From positions 620,001 to 684,000 of the forward strand of contig NZ_VWXD01000004.1 in the NCBI RefSeq assembly GCF_011752625.1: DNA of 64,000 nucleotides. Reading direction: 5' to 3'. The position numbers were made by a program, and so were the translations under genes. The notes beneath the pieces are model-generated. The model worked only from the letters and a program-made list of their open reading frames with translations, had not been told where the DNA came from and did no database searches. Positions 28,685 to 37,371 of this stretch are shown here, in pieces. How positions within the stretch are numbered: the stretch's first letter is position 1; each line of letters starts with the position of its first letter. Origin of the DNA: Candidatus Pantoea formicae (lineage in GTDB: Bacteria > Pseudomonadota > Gammaproteobacteria > Enterobacterales > Enterobacteriaceae).

Positions 28685-28754
28685 AACGATTACCTTAAAA
28701 ACACGTCCGTGATCGGTTAACGCAAGATGCGATAAAAGGACCGGATTTGATCAA

Positions 28755-28778
28755 GGGCGGCCACAAGGCCGCCCCTAC
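28755..28778. repeat. Single REP-like palindrome between livK and livH
   Basis: GGGCGGCC-acaa-GGCCGCCC followed by CTAC: one palindrome with the GTAG/CTAC head also seen at 7235-7296 and 12555-12624. It stands between the binding protein and first permease, where it could limit read-through or protect the upstream message. Confidence 0.7.
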
Positions 28779-28807
28779 ATGCGTGTTAAATGCTGTTCTG
28801 GGCGGAA

Positions 28808-29935
28808 TTACTTAACTGCAGTAGAAGAACCGTCTTTGTGCCATTTGAAGACACCAAATTCGAAGCCCTTCAGGTCGCCTTTCTGATCCCAGTTCAGGTT
28901 GCCCATCACCGTTGGAACCGCTGCGCCCTCTTTCAGGTTTTTAGCAATCGCATCTGGCTCAGCGCTCTTGCTACGTTCGATACCGGCAACCAGTGACTGA
29001 ATGGCCGCATAGGTGGTCCAAACGAACGGTCCGGTTGGATCTTTACGGTTAGACGCGGTATTGGCTTTGATGGCTTCAACAATCGCCTTGTTCTCTGGCA
29101 ACTGGTCATAACGCTTCGGCAAGGTCACATACAGGCCTTCTGAAGCATCACCAGCAATGTTAGACAGTGAAGCGTTGCCCACACCTTCTGGCCCCATGAA
29201 GCCCGCATTCAGACCGGCTGCTTTTGCCTGACGCAGAATCTGGCCCAGCTCTGGGTAGTAACCGCCGTAGTAAACGAAATCGACGTTCTCTTTCTTCAGA
29301 CGTGCAATCAGGGTTGAGAAATCTTTATCGCCCGCGGTGATACCTTCGAACAGCACCACGTTGCCGCCTTTGGCTTTCAGGGTTTTCTGCACAGACTCGG
29401 CCAGGCCCTGACCATACTGCTGCTTGTCATGTACCACAGCGATACGTTTTGGCTTGATCTCATCGAGGATGTAGTTAGCCGCGGTTGGGCCCTGATCGGA
29501 ATCCAGACCGGTGGTGCGCAGCACATCCGCATAACCACGTGCAGTCAGCTCTGGTGCGGTCGCCGCTGGGGTGATCATCAGAATGCCTTCGTCGTTATAG
29601 ATGTCGGAAGCAGGCTGAGTAGAAGAGGAGCAGAGGTGGCCGATAACATATTTGATGCCGTCGTTAACCACTTTGTTGGCCACTGCAACCGCTTGTTTCG
29701 GGTCACAGGCGTCGTCATATTCCACGCCAACCAGTTTGTCACCGTTAACGCCGCCTTTGGCATTAATGTCCTTAATCGCCTGCGCTGCACCGGTGAACTG
29801 CATGTCACCGTATTGTGCAACCGGGCCGGTTGCTGCGCCAACGATGGCAATTTTGATGTCTTTTGCCAGTGCGGCATGGCTTAACGCCAACGCAACGCAA
29901 CCCGCCAATAATGCGCGTCCTTTACTCATTTTCAT
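28808..29935 (-). CDS. livK: Branched-chain amino acid periplasmic binding protein (LivK/LivJ type)
   Basis: This is the periplasmic receptor for leucine or leucine/isoleucine/valine. The signal peptide [20 protein letters not shown] is cleaved after HAALA (about residue 24). The type I periplasmic fold has [20 protein letters not shown], followed by GHLCSSST (two Cys forming the conserved disulphide) and [21 protein letters not shown]. coli has two paralogues, livJ and livK, flanking panM. Here only one exists: it holds the livK position (first gene of the operon), but much of its sequence, such as LLAGCVALA and [20 protein letters not shown], is closer to LivJ. The symbol reflects position. 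Confidence 0.93.
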   Translation of the reverse strand: MKMSKGRALLAGCVALALSHAALAKDIKIAIVGAATGPVAQYGDMQFTGAAQAIKDINAKGGVNGDKLVGVEYDDACDPKQAVAVANKVVNDGIKYVIGHLCSSSTQPASDIYNDEGILMITPAATAPELTARGYADVLRTTGLDSDQGPTAANYILDEIKPKRIAVVHDKQQYGQGLAESVQKTLKAKGGNVVLFEGITAGDKDFSTLIARLKKENVDFVYYGGYYPELGQILRQAKAAGLNAGFMGPEGVGNASLSNIAGDASEGLYVTLPKRYDQLPENKAIVEAIKANTASNRKDPTGPFVWTTYAAIQSLVAGIERSKSAEPDAIAKNLKEGAAVPTVMGNLNWDQKGDLKGFEFGVFKWHKDGSSTAVK

Positions 29936-30338
29936 GCGAACTTCCCCATCTGTTGTGTCGTGTGTCTGTTGTGATTGGTTTTATCTAGCCAGTCAAAGAG
30001 GAAAACTTATTTTAAATAATGAGTTAGCACCCTTTTCTGGCATTTTTTGTTAAGAAGGCTTTATTTTTCAGGTTATTAAACAGGAACTTTCTTCTGTAAA
30101 TCAACTGACATATTCAGTATTAGTCGCGTTGAACAGCAGAATCATCTGGTTGTTATGGCCATCTTTTAGTCAAGTTTCCAGGGCATTATGCTGGCTTTTT
30201 CAACGATCATTGATGGCTTCATCCACAATTCTGGCAAACCGGCTGGCATTTGACCTATTTTCATTGCAAAAAAGTGACAGCACGCTGACTGTCTAAATTC
30301 GCTACACTATGGCCTTTCTGCCAGTACAGGTAAGGGTT
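29936..30338. other. Divergent promoter region livK / panM, no gene seen
   Basis: These are 403 AT-rich bases with no ORF of note. In E. coli the corresponding interval separates livJ from panM. A GGGGAAG ribosome site precedes livK (minus strand) and TAAGGG precedes panM. I could not assign a firm promoter or an Lrp site by eye. Confidence 0.5.
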
Positions 30339-30725
30339 ATGAAGCTCACTATTCAGCGGATCACCACGCTGACGCCGCAAGATCGATTGGATTTAGCTAA
30401 AGTCTGGCCGCAGATCGATATTTCGCAACTAGAAGCTGCGTTAAGCGAGACGCAGCGCCTGTACGCGGCACGCTTTAACGATCGTCTGTTGGCGGCATTA
30501 CGGCTGGAGATTCGCGGTACGTTGGGGAAGGTTTCGCACCTGAATGTGCGTGAAGTGACGCGCCGCCGTGGCGTAGGGCAATACCTGTTAGAAGACACCC
30601 TTGCCCAGAACAGTGCGCTGACGGACTGGTGGATAGCGGATGACGGCGAGGACGATCAGAACGTGCGCGCCGCTTTTATGCAGGCCTGCGGTTTTCATGC
30701 CCAGGCAGATGGCTGGGTGCGTTAA
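30339..30725 (+). CDS. panM: PanD maturation factor / regulator PanM (PanZ)
   Basis: PanM is a small GNAT-fold protein. It triggers self-cleavage of aspartate 1-decarboxylase (PanD) and, with acetyl-CoA, limits pantothenate synthesis. The ATG at 30339 gives 128 residues (E. coli 127) starting MKLTIQRI. An upstream in-frame start would add ten unmatched residues. The key segment VREVTRRRGVGQYLLEDTL, the acetyl-CoA loop, is nearly identical to E. coli. The catalytic use of the GNAT fold is thought to be lost in this family. Confidence 0.93.
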   Translation: MKLTIQRITTLTPQDRLDLAKVWPQIDISQLEAALSETQRLYAARFNDRLLAALRLEIRGTLGKVSHLNVREVTRRRGVGQYLLEDTLAQNSALTDWWIADDGEDDQNVRAAFMQACGFHAQADGWVR

Positions 30726-30796
30726 TTTTTCGGATAGGTCGCGGCGTGGTTTAACGCGCAGACCTGAAGCTGCATTTTGGCTGGCAGATGCGCAAT

Positions 30797-30825
30797 AAAA
30801 AGGGCGACTGTAAAAGTCGCCCCGT
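30797..30825 (-). terminator. rpoH terminator
   Basis: On the minus strand GGGGCGACT-tttac-AGTCGCCC is followed by TTTTTATT. It is 18 bp past the rpoH stop and could also serve convergent panM. Confidence 0.9.
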
Positions 30826-30842
30826 TTTGCACCTGATGGTTA

Positions 30843-31700
30843 TCAGGCTTCAATCGCCATACGCAGTTTCTTCATGGCGTTCTTTTCCAACTGACGCACA
30901 CGCTCTGCCGAGACGCCGTATTTGTCGGCCAACTCCTGCAACGTGGTTTTGTTCTCATCATCCAGCCAACGGGCGCGGATGATGTGCTGACTGCGTTCAT
31001 CGAGGCTCAACATGGCATCGCTCAGTTTATCCGCGGCATGTGCATCCCAGTTGTCCTCTTCAATGCCATCGGCAAAGTCAGAGGTTTTATCCTGCAGATA
31101 CAGTACGGGTGCCATCGGCTTACCTTCGCCGGCTTCGTCATCCGAAGACATGTCAAAGGTCATATCCTGCGCGGCCATACGAGATTCCATCTCGAGGACA
31201 TCTTTGCTGCTCACGCCCAACTCGCGCGCAACCATCTCCACTTCATCCTGGTTGAACCAACCCAGACGCTGTTTGCTTTTACGCAGATTAAAGAACAGTT
31301 TACGCTGTGCTTTCGTGGTCGCGACCTTCACGATACGCCAGTTACGCAGCACGTATTCGTGAATTTCTGCTTTGATCCAGTGCACGGCAAATGACACCAG
31401 ACGCACGCCGACTTCAGGGTTGAAGCGACGCACCGCCTTCATCAGGCCGATGTTACCTTCCTGAATCAGGTCCGCCTGTGGCAGGCCGTAACCGGAGTAG
31501 TTACGAGCAATATGAACAACAAAGCGCAGGTGAGACAGGATCAGCGTCTTAGCTGCATCCAGATCGCCCTGGTAATGCAGTTTCTCCGCTAATGCCTTCT
31601 CCTCTTCTGCCGTTAATACCGGCCAGTTATTGGCAGCCCGGACGTAAGATTCCAGGTTACCCAGAGGCGCAATCGCTAAAGTTTGCATTTCTTTGGTCAT
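30843..31700 (-). CDS. rpoH: RNA polymerase heat-shock sigma factor sigma-32
   Basis: RpoH directs RNA polymerase to heat-shock promoters. It has 285 residues (E. coli 284). Region 2 is [20 protein letters not shown] and [20 protein letters not shown]. The RpoH box [10 protein letters not shown] is intact. Region 4 is STLQ-type: [20 protein letters not shown]. In E. coli, translation is controlled by an mRNA thermosensor in the first 200 nt, and stability by DnaK and FtsH; the conserved 5' coding region suggests the same. Two DnaA boxes lie in the promoter region, as in E. coli. Confidence 0.97.
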   Translation of the reverse strand: MTKEMQTLAIAPLGNLESYVRAANNWPVLTAEEEKALAEKLHYQGDLDAAKTLILSHLRFVVHIARNYSGYGLPQADLIQEGNIGLMKAVRRFNPEVGVRLVSFAVHWIKAEIHEYVLRNWRIVKVATTKAQRKLFFNLRKSKQRLGWFNQDEVEMVARELGVSSKDVLEMESRMAAQDMTFDMSSDDEAGEGKPMAPVLYLQDKTSDFADGIEEDNWDAHAADKLSDAMLSLDERSQHIIRARWLDDENKTTLQELADKYGVSAERVRQLEKNAMKKLRMAIEA

Positions 31701-31812
31701 TCAAACCCTCACAAATTCAATGGACTTGCTGCACAGTTTCCTGGCGCAGACGTTACATTATGTCAACGTCACCAAAAAACCAAAAGCAATCTGTGCTACT
31801 TGGACGACAAAG

Positions 31813-31852
31813 TTATCCACAAGTTCAATATTAGCAGTGAATATTTTACACA
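31813..31852. promoter_or_regulatory. Two DnaA boxes in the rpoH promoter region
   Basis: TTATCCACA (31813-31821) is a perfect DnaA box. TTTTACACA (31844-31852) fits TTWTNCACA. They lie 31 bp apart, about 110-150 bp upstream of rpoH. DnaA repression of rpoH is established in E. coli. Confidence 0.72.
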
Positions 31853-31879
31853 CAGATGACGGCGGGGAAAATAGGAAGA

Positions 31880-31913
31880 TTCCTCTGCTCCCAAGTCGTC
31901 GGCAGCAGAGGAA
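31880..31913 (-). terminator. Terminator of the ftsYEX operon
   Basis: The perfect 10-bp repeat TTCCTCTGCT (31880-31889) / AGCAGAGGAA (31904-31913) is followed on the minus strand by a pyrimidine-rich TCTTCCTATTTTCC. It lies 28 bp past the ftsX stop. Confidence 0.75.
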
Positions 31914-31940
31914 GAGTATATCAAAAAACGTTGCTGTTGG

Positions 31941-32930
31941 TTACTGCGGCGTAAATCGGCGTAAATGTTGTACAGTCGCTAACCACGCGGCAATCCAGCC
32001 GATAATGGCGGCGACCAGCAGCAGAAGCAGCCCTTCGTCCCAGGAAAAACCTTCCAGCGCAAAGGTAGTACCAAATACGCTGGCGACTTGCGCCACCACG
32101 GATTGCAGACGCAGGACCAAGACTTCAGAAAGGATTAGCGACAGCACTGCACCACTGAAGCCCAGCAATGCGCCGCCATACAGGAACGGACGCAGGATAA
32201 AGCCATCCGTCGCACCAATCAGCTTCTGCACGTTGATGGTATCGCGACGAGCAAAAATGCTCAGGCGCACGCTGTTACCAATCACCAGGAACACGGCCAC
32301 AACCATCAACAAGCCAATCATGGAGGCGACTTGCCCCACCAGCCCGGTCAGCGCCGCTAAGCGGGCAAACCAGCTGTCATCCATACGCACTTCATCAACA
32401 CCCTGCACTTTCGCTACGCGATCGCGCAAATTGGCCATGGTGTCAGAATTCTGGAAATTCAGCTTCGGCGTGATGATGGCCACCGCAGGCAATGGATTCT
32501 GCTCTAGCATGTCCATTGAGCCACCAAAGCCAGACCAGTTACGGAACTCATTCAGCGCTTCTTCACGCGTCAGGTAATTGACGTTATCCACACCGTCCAA
32601 CTTCTTCAGCTCAGCGGTCACATTCTCAGCGGCGGTATCATCCAGCGCTTTATCGAGATAGACCGTTAACTGCGGCGCGGGATACCACTGGGTGGCCGCC
32701 TGACTGACGTTTTTCCACACCATATAGCAGACACTGGGAAGCGTCAGCGAGATAGCGATCACCATTACGGTGAGCAGCGTTGCCAGCGGCTGGCGATACA
32801 TGTCTGATAACGTGCCACGCCATGCATAACGCCACTGCTCCTGCCAGCCGCCTTTTAGCGCTTTGCTCTTCGAAGGCTGTTTCGTCGCTTTCGGCGCAGC
32901 GGGGCGCTTATTGCGTTTATTGACCATCAT
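31941..32930 (-). CDS. ftsX: Cell division protein FtsX
   Basis: FtsX is the membrane subunit of the FtsEX complex. In the divisome FtsEX couples ATP use by FtsE to activation of periplasmic amidases through EnvC. It has 329 residues (E. coli 352), the difference being a shorter cytoplasmic N-terminus ([20 protein letters not shown]). It has four membrane segments, a periplasmic loop with [20 protein letters not shown], and a conserved [20 protein letters not shown]. The start overlaps ftsE by 14 bp. The second ATG is also possible. Confidence 0.95.
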   Translation of the reverse strand: MMVNKRNKRPAAPKATKQPSKSKALKGGWQEQWRYAWRGTLSDMYRQPLATLLTVMVIAISLTLPSVCYMVWKNVSQAATQWYPAPQLTVYLDKALDDTAAENVTAELKKLDGVDNVNYLTREEALNEFRNWSGFGGSMDMLEQNPLPAVAIITPKLNFQNSDTMANLRDRVAKVQGVDEVRMDDSWFARLAALTGLVGQVASMIGLLMVVAVFLVIGNSVRLSIFARRDTINVQKLIGATDGFILRPFLYGGALLGFSGAVLSLILSEVLVLRLQSVVAQVASVFGTTFALEGFSWDEGLLLLLVAAIIGWIAAWLATVQHLRRFTPQ

Positions 32931-33585
32931 GGCCTCCGTGCAGGCGTCCCTGATTGAGCGTCATTAAGCGGTAATTACGGCGAGCAATCAGCCCTGTGTC
33001 ATGCGTTGCCATCAGCACCGTGACACCCACGCGGTTAAACTCTTCGAACAAGCGCAGAATATCTTCCGACAGCGCATTATCGAGGTTACCGGTCGGTTCA
33101 TCTGCCAGCAGCACCGCTGGCTTATTCACCACCGCACGCGCGATGCCGACACGCTGTTGTTCACCGCCGGAAAGCTGGATCGGATAACTTTTCGCTTTGT
33201 CGAGCAGGCCGACTTTGTCCAACGCGGCGGATACACGACGGCGAATATCTTCACCGCTGGCCCCGGAGATAATCAGCGGGATCGCCACGTTGTCATAGAC
33301 CGAACGATCCATCAGCAAATGGTGATCCTGAAAAATCATCCCGATCTGACGTCGCAGGAAAGGCACTTCACTGTGACGCAGACGCGAAATATCGTGACCA
33401 CTAAACCAGATCTGCCCTGCACTCGGGCGCTCAATGCCACAAATCAGCTTCAGTAAGGTACTTTTCCCCGCACCGGAATGGCCGGTCAGGAACGCCATTT
33501 CACCGGGACGCAGATGGAAATCCACTCCCTGTAGCGCCTGACGTCCCCCCAGGTAAGCTTTACTGACCTCTTCAAAGCGAATCAT
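32917..33585 (-). CDS. ftsE: Cell division ATP-binding protein FtsE
   Basis: FtsE is the cytoplasmic ATPase of FtsEX. Walker [10 protein letters not shown], signature [20 protein letters not shown], Walker [12 protein letters not shown] and the H-loop MATHD are intact. I use the ATG at 33585 (222 residues, the E. coli length), which has GAGG about ten bases upstream. An ATG three codons earlier (33594) overlaps the ftsY stop but has almost no spacing to the ribosome site. Confidence 0.95.
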   Translation of the reverse strand: MIRFEEVSKAYLGGRQALQGVDFHLRPGEMAFLTGHSGAGKSTLLKLICGIERPSAGQIWFSGHDISRLRHSEVPFLRRQIGMIFQDHHLLMDRSVYDNVAIPLIISGASGEDIRRRVSAALDKVGLLDKAKSYPIQLSGGEQQRVGIARAVVNKPAVLLADEPTGNLDNALSEDILRLFEEFNRVGVTVLMATHDTGLIARRNYRLMTLNQGRLHGGHDGQ

Positions 33586-33590
33586 CCCAA

Positions 33591-35108
33591 TCATTCCTCT
33601 CGGGCAAACAGTGCCTCAATAAAGTCTCCGGCCTTAAACGGCCGTAAATCCTCGATGCCTTCCCCAACACCGATATAACGAATCGGAATGCCAAACTGGT
33701 CGGCAACCGAGAAGATCACACCACCTTTGGCGGTACCGTCGAGTTTGGTCAAGGTGATGCCGGTTAAGCCTACGGCCTCATGGAACAGTTTGGCCTGGCT
33801 CACGGCATTTTGCCCAGTGCTGGCGTCAAGCGTCAGCATCACTTCATGCGGCGCATCGTCATCCAGTTTCTTCATCACGCGCGTGATTTTCTTCAGCTCT
33901 TCCATCAGGTGCGCTTTGTTTTGCAGGCGACCCGCGGTATCAGCGATCAGAACATCGACGTTGCGGGATTTGGCGGCTTGAATCGCGTCGAAGATCACCG
34001 AGGCGGAATCCGCCCCTGTATGCTGCGCCACGACAGGAATGTTGTTGCGCTGACCCCACACCTGCAACTGTTCAACAGCCGCGGCACGGAAGGTATCACC
34101 CGCAGCCAACATCACTGATTTACCCTGCGCCTGATATTGGCGCGCCATTTTGCCGATGGTGGTGGTTTTACCGACACCATTGACGCCAACCATCAGGATG
34201 ACAAACGGGGTTTTACCCTCAACGTTGAGCGGCGCATCGACTTTTTCCAGAATGCCGGCCATTTCAGCTTTTAACAGGCCGTACAGCGCTTCCGCATCGC
34301 GCAACTGTTTACGATTAGCCTGCTGCGTCAGATTGGCAATGATTCGACGCGTGGTTTCCACCCCGACATCGGCGATCAGCAGCTGTTCTTCCAGCTCTTC
34401 AAACAGGTCATCATCGATTTTCTTGCCACGGAAAAGGCTGATAAAGCCTGAACCCAGGTTTTCACGCGTTTTGACCAAGCTGCGTTTTAAGCGGGCAAAG
34501 AAGCCCTCTTTCGTAGGACGCTCTTGCTCTTGCGCAATGATCGGTGCAGCGGCCAACGGCAAATCACTGACGGTATCCTGCGCTTCTGCTTCCGCGTCTT
34601 CCGCATAGGTTTCCGCTAATGCCAGCGCTTCCAGTTCCTCGTCGCTGAGCACGTCGTCTTCTGGCTCGATCTCGGATTCAACCGGTGCTTCGATAGCGGG
34701 CTGCGGCGACTCGATGGCAGGTTCAACCGGTGCTTCGATAACGGGCTGCTGTGGCTCGATAGCAGGTTCAACAGGCGCGTCGATAACCAGCTCTTCCGCC
34801 TGCGGTTCTTCTTCAATGGGTGCCACTTCAGGGTGCGTATTCTCTTCCGGCAGCACCTCTTCTTCGATTGCTGTAACCGGCTCGGCAACACGCTCTTCAA
34901 CATGCGCCTGTTGTGCTTCGGCAACCTGCTCAGTGACGGAAACGGTCTCTTCGGCCTGCGCTTCGGCGCTTGCTAATGCGCTCTCTTCAGCGATGGGCTC
35001 TTGCGCCACGTCGGTGGATTGCTGCTGCTCTTCCGCAGGCTGCTGCGTCTCTTCTTCTTTGCCAAAGCCTAGCCAGGAAAAAAAGCCGCGTTTTTTCTCA
35101 TTTGCCAT
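33591..35108 (-). CDS. ftsY: Signal recognition particle receptor FtsY
   Basis: FtsY is the SRP receptor. It docks ribosome-nascent chain-SRP complexes at the inner membrane and hydrolyses GTP jointly with Ffh. An acidic A domain of about 200 residues starts with a membrane-targeting helix (KKRGFFSWLGFG). It is followed by the N domain and a G domain with GVNGVGKTTTIGK, DTAGRLQNK and TKLDGTAKGG. It has 505 residues against 497 in E. coli. The extra length lies in the A domain, which contains a 15-residue tandem repeat (APVEPAIE...). It is the first gene of ftsYEX. Confidence 0.96.
   Translation of the reverse strand: MANEKKRGFFSWLGFGKEEETQQPAEEQQQSTDVAQEPIAEESALASAEAQAEETVSVTEQVAEAQQAHVEERVAEPVTAIEEEVLPEENTHPEVAPIEEEPQAEELVIDAPVEPAIEPQQPVIEAPVEPAIESPQPAIEAPVESEIEPEDDVLSDEELEALALAETYAEDAEAEAQDTVSDLPLAAAPIIAQEQERPTKEGFFARLKRSLVKTRENLGSGFISLFRGKKIDDDLFEELEEQLLIADVGVETTRRIIANLTQQANRKQLRDAEALYGLLKAEMAGILEKVDAPLNVEGKTPFVILMVGVNGVGKTTTIGKMARQYQAQGKSVMLAAGDTFRAAAVEQLQVWGQRNNIPVVAQHTGADSASVIFDAIQAAKSRNVDVLIADTAGRLQNKAHLMEELKKITRVMKKLDDDAPHEVMLTLDASTGQNAVSQAKLFHEAVGLTGITLTKLDGTAKGGVIFSVADQFGIPIRYIGVGEGIEDLRPFKAGDFIEALFAREE
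34653..34778 (-). repeat. 45-bp tandem repeat inside ftsY
   Basis: Residues 111-125 (APVEPAIEPQQPVIE) and 126-140 (APVEPAIESPQPAIE) repeat, and 141-152 (APVESEIEPEDD) is a partial third copy. The DNA repeats are also close, indicating recent duplication in the acidic linker, a length-tolerant region. Confidence 0.85.
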
Positions 35109-35338
35109 TGTGTAACCACACTCCTCGATGGCTTATTCCCGGTTGCACGCTGTTCCCAGGGGATAAAAAATTCAATTTTTGACGCGCGAGCGGCGTAAAA
35201 ATCAGGCAATTACGCGCGCCATATCAACTCAGTAGTCTAACACTTTCCAGCCAGCGCACCACAGCACCCTTTTTTACGTTTCTTCTACCTGCTGCGCCCG
35301 TTAAACTACGCAACAAATTATGACGAGTTGTGAGCAAA

Positions 35339-35938
35339 ATGAGTAAATCCCCCCGCAACAGCGGCGCTGCTGGCCAGATCCGCATTATTGGCGGACAGTG
35401 GCGCGGCCGCAAATTACCGGTGCCAGACAGCGCGGGCCTACGCCCGACCACCGATCGCGTGCGCGAAACCTTGTTCAACTGGCTAGCGCCTGACATTCAG
35501 GAGGCTCGCTGCCTTGATTGCTTCGCTGGCAGTGGCGCACTCGGGTTGGAAGCGCTGTCACGTTATGCTGCATCCGCCACCTTGCTGGAAATGGAGCGCT
35601 CCGTTGCTCAGCAGCTGTCGCAGAATCTGCAAACGTTGCGCACTACACAGGGCACCGTAGTGCAGACCAATACGCTACAGTGGTTGAATCAGCCGGGTGA
35701 AGCCTTTGACGTGGTATTCGTTGATCCCCCCTTCCGTAAAGGGCTGCTGCTGGAAACGCTCACGCTGCTGGAAAGTAACGGCTGGCTGGCAGAGAACGCG
35801 CTAATTTACGTCGAAAGTGAAGTAGAGCACGGCACGCCTGTAGCGCCGGCTAACTGGGATTTATACCGAGAAAAGATTGCAGGTCAGGTGGCCTATCGCC
35901 TTTACCAACGCCAACAGGAGACACACGATGTGGCTTAA
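35339..35938 (+). CDS. rsmD: 16S rRNA (guanine966-N2)-methyltransferase
   Basis: RsmD methylates G966 of 16S rRNA in the assembled small subunit. The Rossmann methyltransferase fold has CLDCFAGSGALGLEALSRYA for AdoMet and the catalytic VFVDPPFRKG. The N-terminus QIRIIGGQWRGRKLPVPDS is highly conserved. The ATG at 35339 gives 199 residues (E. coli 198); a GTG three codons earlier is less likely. It is divergent from ftsY and overlaps yhhL by 11 bp, as in E. coli. Confidence 0.95.
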   Translation: MSKSPRNSGAAGQIRIIGGQWRGRKLPVPDSAGLRPTTDRVRETLFNWLAPDIQEARCLDCFAGSGALGLEALSRYAASATLLEMERSVAQQLSQNLQTLRTTQGTVVQTNTLQWLNQPGEAFDVVFVDPPFRKGLLLETLTLLESNGWLAENALIYVESEVEHGTPVAPANWDLYREKIAGQVAYRLYQRQQETHDVA

Positions 35939-36197
35939 TCTGGGTCGTTTATTGATGATTTGCGTGTGGGCATTCCTGCTGTTGAATCTGGTGCATCCCT
36001 TCCCTACGCCGTTGCGTTACTTTGTTCACGTGGCGTTGTTCTTCATGGTGATCATGCACGGTTTGCAGTTGGTATTACTTCGCGCGACCCAACCAAAAGA
36101 CGCCCCTAAACTCAGTGGTGCAACACAGGCAAAAATTTTCTTCTTCGGCGTGTTTGAACTGCTGGCCTGGCAGAAGAAACATTATCCGAAAATGTAA
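35928..36197 (+). CDS. yhhL: DUF1145 family membrane protein YhhL
   Basis: YhhL is a small inner-membrane protein of unknown function. It has 89 residues (same as E. coli) with two or three hydrophobic segments (LLMICVWAFLLLNLVHPFP, YFVHVALFFMVIMHGLQLVL) and the conserved C-terminal FGVFELLAWQKK. The ATG at 35928 lies inside the end of rsmD, so translation is coupled. Longer frames upstream are part of rsmD. Confidence 0.9.
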   Translation: MWLNLGRLLMICVWAFLLLNLVHPFPTPLRYFVHVALFFMVIMHGLQLVLLRATQPKDAPKLSGATQAKIFFFGVFELLAWQKKHYPKM

Positions 36198-36249
36198 TCG
36201 AAGGGGCCGCATGAGCGGTAATGCCTGTCAGTTGAGGTCCTGTTCGGCT

Positions 36250-36283
36250 AAGGCCGCTATTTTGTTAAAATGGCGGCCTTTTC
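36250..36283. terminator. Terminator after rsmD-yhhL
   Basis: AAGGCCGC-t-ATTTT, loop gtt, then AAAAT-g-GCGGCCTT followed by TTC. It is a long, almost perfect stem about 50 bp past the yhhL stop. Confidence 0.8.
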
Positions 36284-36310
36284 TTATACGCGGGTGGGCA
36301 TGTTGGTGAG

Positions 36311-36514
36311 GGCCACAGTACCTCTGCTGCTGCCGGGCCGTCCTCGCGCCGCTTCGCGGTGCCCTCGGCTGCAACGTCGTGCCGGCCGGAACGTTCGGGT
36401 ACGGCCGTCCTGGCCTACCCGAACTGCCTGTCGCATCCCTGCGCCTGGCTCCTGGCACAACGTCTCCGCCTCAGCGCTGCGAATAGCCCTTGCAGCATCA
36501 GAGGCGCTGTGGCC
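36311..36514 (-). repeat. Foldback structured element, copy 3 (about 204 bp, divergent)
   Basis: It lies in the opposite direction to copies 1 and 2. The ends pair: GGCCACAGTACCTCTGCTGC against GGCCACAGCGCCTCTGATGC on the other strand. On the minus strand it keeps the unpaired motifs TTCGCAGCGCTGA, GCCAGGAG and AGCGGCGCGAGGAC in the same order. Its arms and internal hairpins (CGCA-ggga-TGCG; GTTCGGGTA...TACCCGAAC) have different sequences. The overall fold is the same, so it is a distant family member. Confidence 0.65.
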
Positions 36515-36599
36515 TCAGACACGGTGCCCTTTGTGGCAGTAAAAACGCTAAAGTCTTCACCATCGAGCCCTCTCCAACAGCGTAAACGGAAGTTAGCAA

Positions 36600-36810
36600 G
36601 CAGGCTGGTGCCGCTCTGGGGATGGCATTTCGCAGCGCTGAACGGAATGAGGAAGCCAGGAGAGCCAGCATGGATGCTGGCGAAAGGTGCAGCCGGGACA
36701 GGGAAAGCCCCGTCTGCGCCGGTCCGTCAGGCTGACGAGTGAAGTGAAGGTACCGCGTCAGCGGCGCGAGGACCGCCAGCCCCAGAGCGGCACCAGACTG
36801 CGTTATCACC
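36600..36810 (+). repeat. Foldback structured element, copy 2 (about 211 bp)
   Basis: The terminal arms 36605-36626 and 36775-36796 pair at 21 of 22 positions (CTGGTGCCGCTCTGGGG). Compared with copy 1 at 17396, a C:G pair in the arm is T:A here. The internal hairpin GCCCGC/GCGGGC has become GCCAGC/GCTGGC. The third stem GGGG/CCCC has become GCAG/CTGC. The segments TGGCATTTCGCAGCGCTGAA and GCGTCAGCGGCGCGAGGACC are unchanged. Confidence 0.75.
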
Positions 36811-36849
36811 TAATGCTTAACTGACAGGCATTACGCATGAGCGGCCTCT

Positions 36850-37209
36850 TTATTGTTGCGCTGGCGTGAAGCTGACAAAGCGACTGCCCTTCATCTTCAA
36901 CTCCCCTTTCACGCCTTTATCAATTTGATGATAATCATTGGCGCTCACCACCACTTTGATATCGCTCGCGCCATTAAGCGGATGGAACATCGCTTCATAG
37001 GTCATATCTTCAGCCACAATCTCTTCGCGCTGACGTGAACGACGATTGGGCGAGGGGAATTCGCGTTTGGTTTTGACTTCAACGGTAAGGGAACGAACGG
37101 GTGACGCATCATTTACCGCCGTTTCGCGGCGCTGCTTAATAAACTGACGGGTCGCCAAAACGGCAATAATCGCCAGAACGATGAAAAAGATTAGCGGTGG
37201 TTTGCTCAT
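36850..37209 (-). CDS. yhhM: DUF2500 family protein YhhM
   Basis: YhhM is a single-pass inner-membrane protein of unknown function. Starting at the ATG at 37209 it has 119 residues, the E. coli length: MSKPPLIFFIVLAIIAVLAT is the membrane anchor. It is followed by a basic stretch (RRSRQRE) and a small beta-rich domain ending GELKMKGSRFVSFTP. A longer frame to 37296 adds residues with no family match. Confidence 0.9.
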   Translation of the reverse strand: MSKPPLIFFIVLAIIAVLATRQFIKQRRETAVNDASPVRSLTVEVKTKREFPSPNRRSRQREEIVAEDMTYEAMFHPLNGASDIKVVVSANDYHQIDKGVKGELKMKGSRFVSFTPAQQ

Positions 37210-37371
37210 GTTTTCTCTCGCACTTTGCGTGGTAACTGGAGTAAGGAAAGACCACAAAGCATACAACCAGAGTTGACCGATTGTCACATTTGCCACCCGT
37301 AACTTACACTGGGATCGCGATTTTGGGAAAATTCAATAGTCTGGGCTGCGCGTCCAGAAAAGGGAGAAAAC

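Larger units (their letters stand above)
36218..36834. repeat. 617-bp non-coding segment bounded by a 16-bp perfect inverted repeat
   Basis: GTAATGCCTGTCAGTT (36218-36233) and its exact reverse complement (36819-36834) enclose a terminator and two foldback elements in opposite orientation. Degenerate complementarity continues outside the 16 bp (GGCCGC on the left, GCGGCC on the right). No gene is visible. It fills the yhhL-yhhM gap, which is normally short. Confidence 0.75.

Noticed and set aside
31693..32577. 294-codon ORF opposite ftsX and the rpoH promoter
   Set aside because: Ser/Thr/Arg-rich low-complexity translation antisense to a well-conserved gene; a typical shadow frame.
36270..36809. 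Several 90-130-codon ORFs in the yhhL-yhhM gap
   Set aside because: They are GC-rich frames inside foldback elements. They differ in frame and product between copies, so the DNA is conserved for structure, not coding.
17396..36810. Foldback elements as insertion sequences or HEARO/OMEGA-type guide RNAs
   Set aside because: No transposase or IscB/TnpB-like ORF is next to any copy, and no target duplication could be recognised. I keep them as unnamed structured repeats.
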